64,000 nt of DNA, taken from NCBI GenBank assembly GCA_009829735.1, contig CM020620.1:14443420-14507419 (forward strand), read 5' to 3'. Made by a program: the position numbers and the translations under genes. The first letter of the stretch is position 1. Each line of letters opens with the position of its first letter. The DNA is from Pyropia yezoensis. Taxonomy: Eukaryota > Rhodophyta > Bangiophyceae > Bangiales > Bangiaceae. This document shows, one piece after another, positions 62,799-64,000 of this stretch. Below the pieces are notes generated by a model. That model did no database searches. It was not told the DNA's origin and saw only the letters and a program-made list of their open reading frames with translations.

Positions 62799-64000
62799 TC
62801 ACACGCACACCCGGTACCACGCCTTGGCCACACACGCGCGGCCTCCCAAGCCCAGCGCGCAGCACCCGTCGGCACACTCACGGCTGCCACGACACTTGCC
62901 GCCGCGGCGCACACTCCCCGGCGCCGCCCGCGCGCGCTTGCACCCATTCCCCACCACTGGCTGCGGCTCACACACCTCCCCCGCCCCGCAGCCGCCACAC
63001 CCCGCCACCCCACACACCCGACACACGCACCGCCGGCGGAGGCGGTGGCACTCGCCGCTGCGGCAGTCGTCGCCCGCCGCGCAGGGGGCGCCCAGCGGGC
63101 CCCGCGGCCAGCACCGCCACCGCCGCCCGTCGCCCGCCGTCGGGCGCGTGTCACACGCCGCCGCCGCGGGGGGGCAGTGGGCCGACGATCCACACGAGGC
63201 GCCGGTGCACGCAAACGGGGTCCCCGCCGCCGCCCGCGGGCGAGAGCGGTCGTTGAGCCCCACCACGGCGGCGACAATGGCGGCGGACGTTACGTCCGTG
63301 GCGACCACCCCCGCCCACGGGACGGAGAGGGAGGCCAGCCAGGGGAGCACCACATCCCGGTTGGCCGCCGCCGCTGCCGCGCGGAGTGTCTGGTGCGGCG
63401 CCGGCACGACCGCGTCGCCCAGCAGCCCCGCCACCGTTGCGTCCAGAATCGTGTCGAGGGAGGGCGTCAGCAGCGGCTGGTGCATGTTGAGTGCCCCCGG
63501 AACGGTCCACGCCGTCGCGTTGGGGCCGCCCAGCGCCACGCACAGCTGCCCCCCCCACGGGGTGTTCCACCAGCGCGTCGCGTACACGCCGGTCCACACA
63601 CCAGCCGGCAGGGGGGACACCAGCACGGGGTCCTCGTTGCCCTTGAGCAGCACCACCCGCTTGCCCGCCGCGGCGAGCGCGCCCACCGGCACGGCCCGGT
63701 CCGACGGGGGCACCACGTAGGGCGCCAGCGGCTGGAGCGCCGCCGCCAGCGCCGCCGCCCGCACCTCATCCGCCGGCCGGTTGTCCCAGTCGCGGCGGAG
63801 CTTGACGACCACCACCTCGGACGGGTGGGCGGCCACAAAGGCGGCCACGTCCGCAACGACCACCGACAGGGGCACCAGGTACCACCGGTGGGCGGTCCAG
63901 ACGGTGCCGCGGCGGTCACGGAGGCGGAGGTCCAGGAAGCGGACGCCCGCGTCCAGCTGCGCCCGCACCGTCGCCACCTGCGTCAGCGCCCACGCCTGGC
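62799..64000 (-). CDS. PI-PLC X-domain protein with cysteine-rich tail, 5' part outside window
   Basis: The frame enters from the right edge as QAWALTQVATVRAQLDAGVR and ends at 62799; about 400 aa are present. The X-domain barrel shows AGVRFLDLRLRDRRG, the catalytic-loop histidine in WTAHRWYLVPL, FVAAHPSEVVVVKLRRDWDN and KRVVLLKGNEDPVLV. This resembles the bacterial/GPI-PLC-like group, which cleaves phosphatidylinositol or GPI anchors without Ca2+. After the barrel (about residue 260) comes a region of about 130 residues with some 25 Cys (CTGASCGSSAHCPPAAAACD, CRSGECHRLRRRCVCRVCG, CRGSRECADGCCALGLGGRA), suggesting a disulfide-bonded secreted tail. The first catalytic histidine and any signal peptide lie outside the window. 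Confidence 0.85.
   Translation of the reverse strand, partial: QAWALTQVATVRAQLDAGVRFLDLRLRDRRGTVWTAHRWYLVPLSVVVADVAAFVAAHPSEVVVVKLRRDWDNRPADEVRAAALAAALQPLAPYVVPPSDRAVPVGALAAAGKRVVLLKGNEDPVLVSPLPAGVWTGVYATRWWNTPWGGQLCVALGGPNATAWTVPGALNMHQPLLTPSLDTILDATVAGLLGDAVVPAPHQTLRAAAAAANRDVVLPWLASLSVPWAGVVATDVTSAAIVAAVVGLNDRSRPRAAAGTPFACTGASCGSSAHCPPAAAACDTRPTAGDGRRWRCWPRGPLGAPCAAGDDCRSGECHRLRRRCVCRVCGVAGCGGCGAGEVCEPQPVVGNGCKRARAAPGSVRRGGKCRGSRECADGCCALGLGGRACVAKAWYRVCV

Noticed and set aside
1-64000. CRISPR arrays, bacterial operons or plasmid features
   Set aside because: No regularly spaced repeat-spacer array, no ribosome-binding-site pattern and clear spliceosomal introns; the window is eukaryotic.

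Overview
This is a eukaryotic nuclear window: very GC-rich (long pure G or C tracts, Ala/Gly/Pro-rich low-complexity stretches), gene-dense, with most genes intronless or split by two short GT-AG introns of 230-600 bases. Plant/algal-type proteins (a plastid-type LETM1-like protein, a DUF1995 protein, a Maf protein with a transit-like leader, a membrane fatty-acid desaturase) and a tRNA gene interrupted in its T-loop point to a photosynthetic alga. I favour a bangiophyte red alga (Porphyra/Pyropia-like), by inference only; a GC-rich green or other alga is not excluded.

Layout. 1-5 kb: tRNA CCA-adding enzyme (cut by the left edge) and a LETM1-like protein, both minus. 5-7.6 kb: no gene seen. 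7.6-10.5 kb: a three-exon two-membrane-span protein with a faint ENaC/ASIC-like signature. 10.9-13.3 kb: divergent pair, a small protein with an FtsH-N-terminal-like fold and a Maf nucleotide pyrophosphatase. 14-18.4 kb: a CSC1/OSCA/TMEM63 channel. 19-22 kb: a DUF202 membrane protein and an EamA/DMT transporter. 22.4-23.4 kb: ankyrin protein ending in a near-perfect DNA hairpin. 23.4-26.6 kb: low-complexity, gene-poor. 26.6-30.3 kb: two paralogous membrane proteins of unknown family flanking a double ZZ-finger protein. 31.2 kb: tRNA-Asn with an 11-nt insertion. 31.7-34.4 kb: class-3 lipase. 35-36.2 kb: fatty-acid desaturase. 37.8-40.9 kb: DUF1995 protein and a three-exon HAD hydrolase. 41.2-42.8 kb: stand-alone glutamate 5-kinase.

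43.6-49.6 kb is a mobile-element island. A pogo-type (Tc1/mariner superfamily) DNA transposon of 5.5 kb can be delimited at both ends: 30-bp inverted repeats (28/30 identical), TA on each side, and an apparently intact DD35D transposase inside. Just outside its left end lies a 119-bp MITE whose termini follow the same pattern, and next to it a second foldback with internal 19-bp repeats.

50.5-64 kb: a three-exon CAX cation/proton exchanger, clathrin light chain, a very long SAC-domain phosphoinositide phosphatase, and a PI-PLC X-domain protein with a cysteine-rich tail cut by the right edge. The genes do not form a pathway; several act on membranes, lipids and ion transport (lipase, desaturase, SAC, PLC, OSCA, CAX), which is probably chance neighbourhood.

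Reading frames of some genes (SAC, DUF202, one paralog, perhaps LETM1-like) break exactly at G or C runs. Homopolymer length errors in the assembly are the simplest reading, so these should not be taken as pseudogenes.
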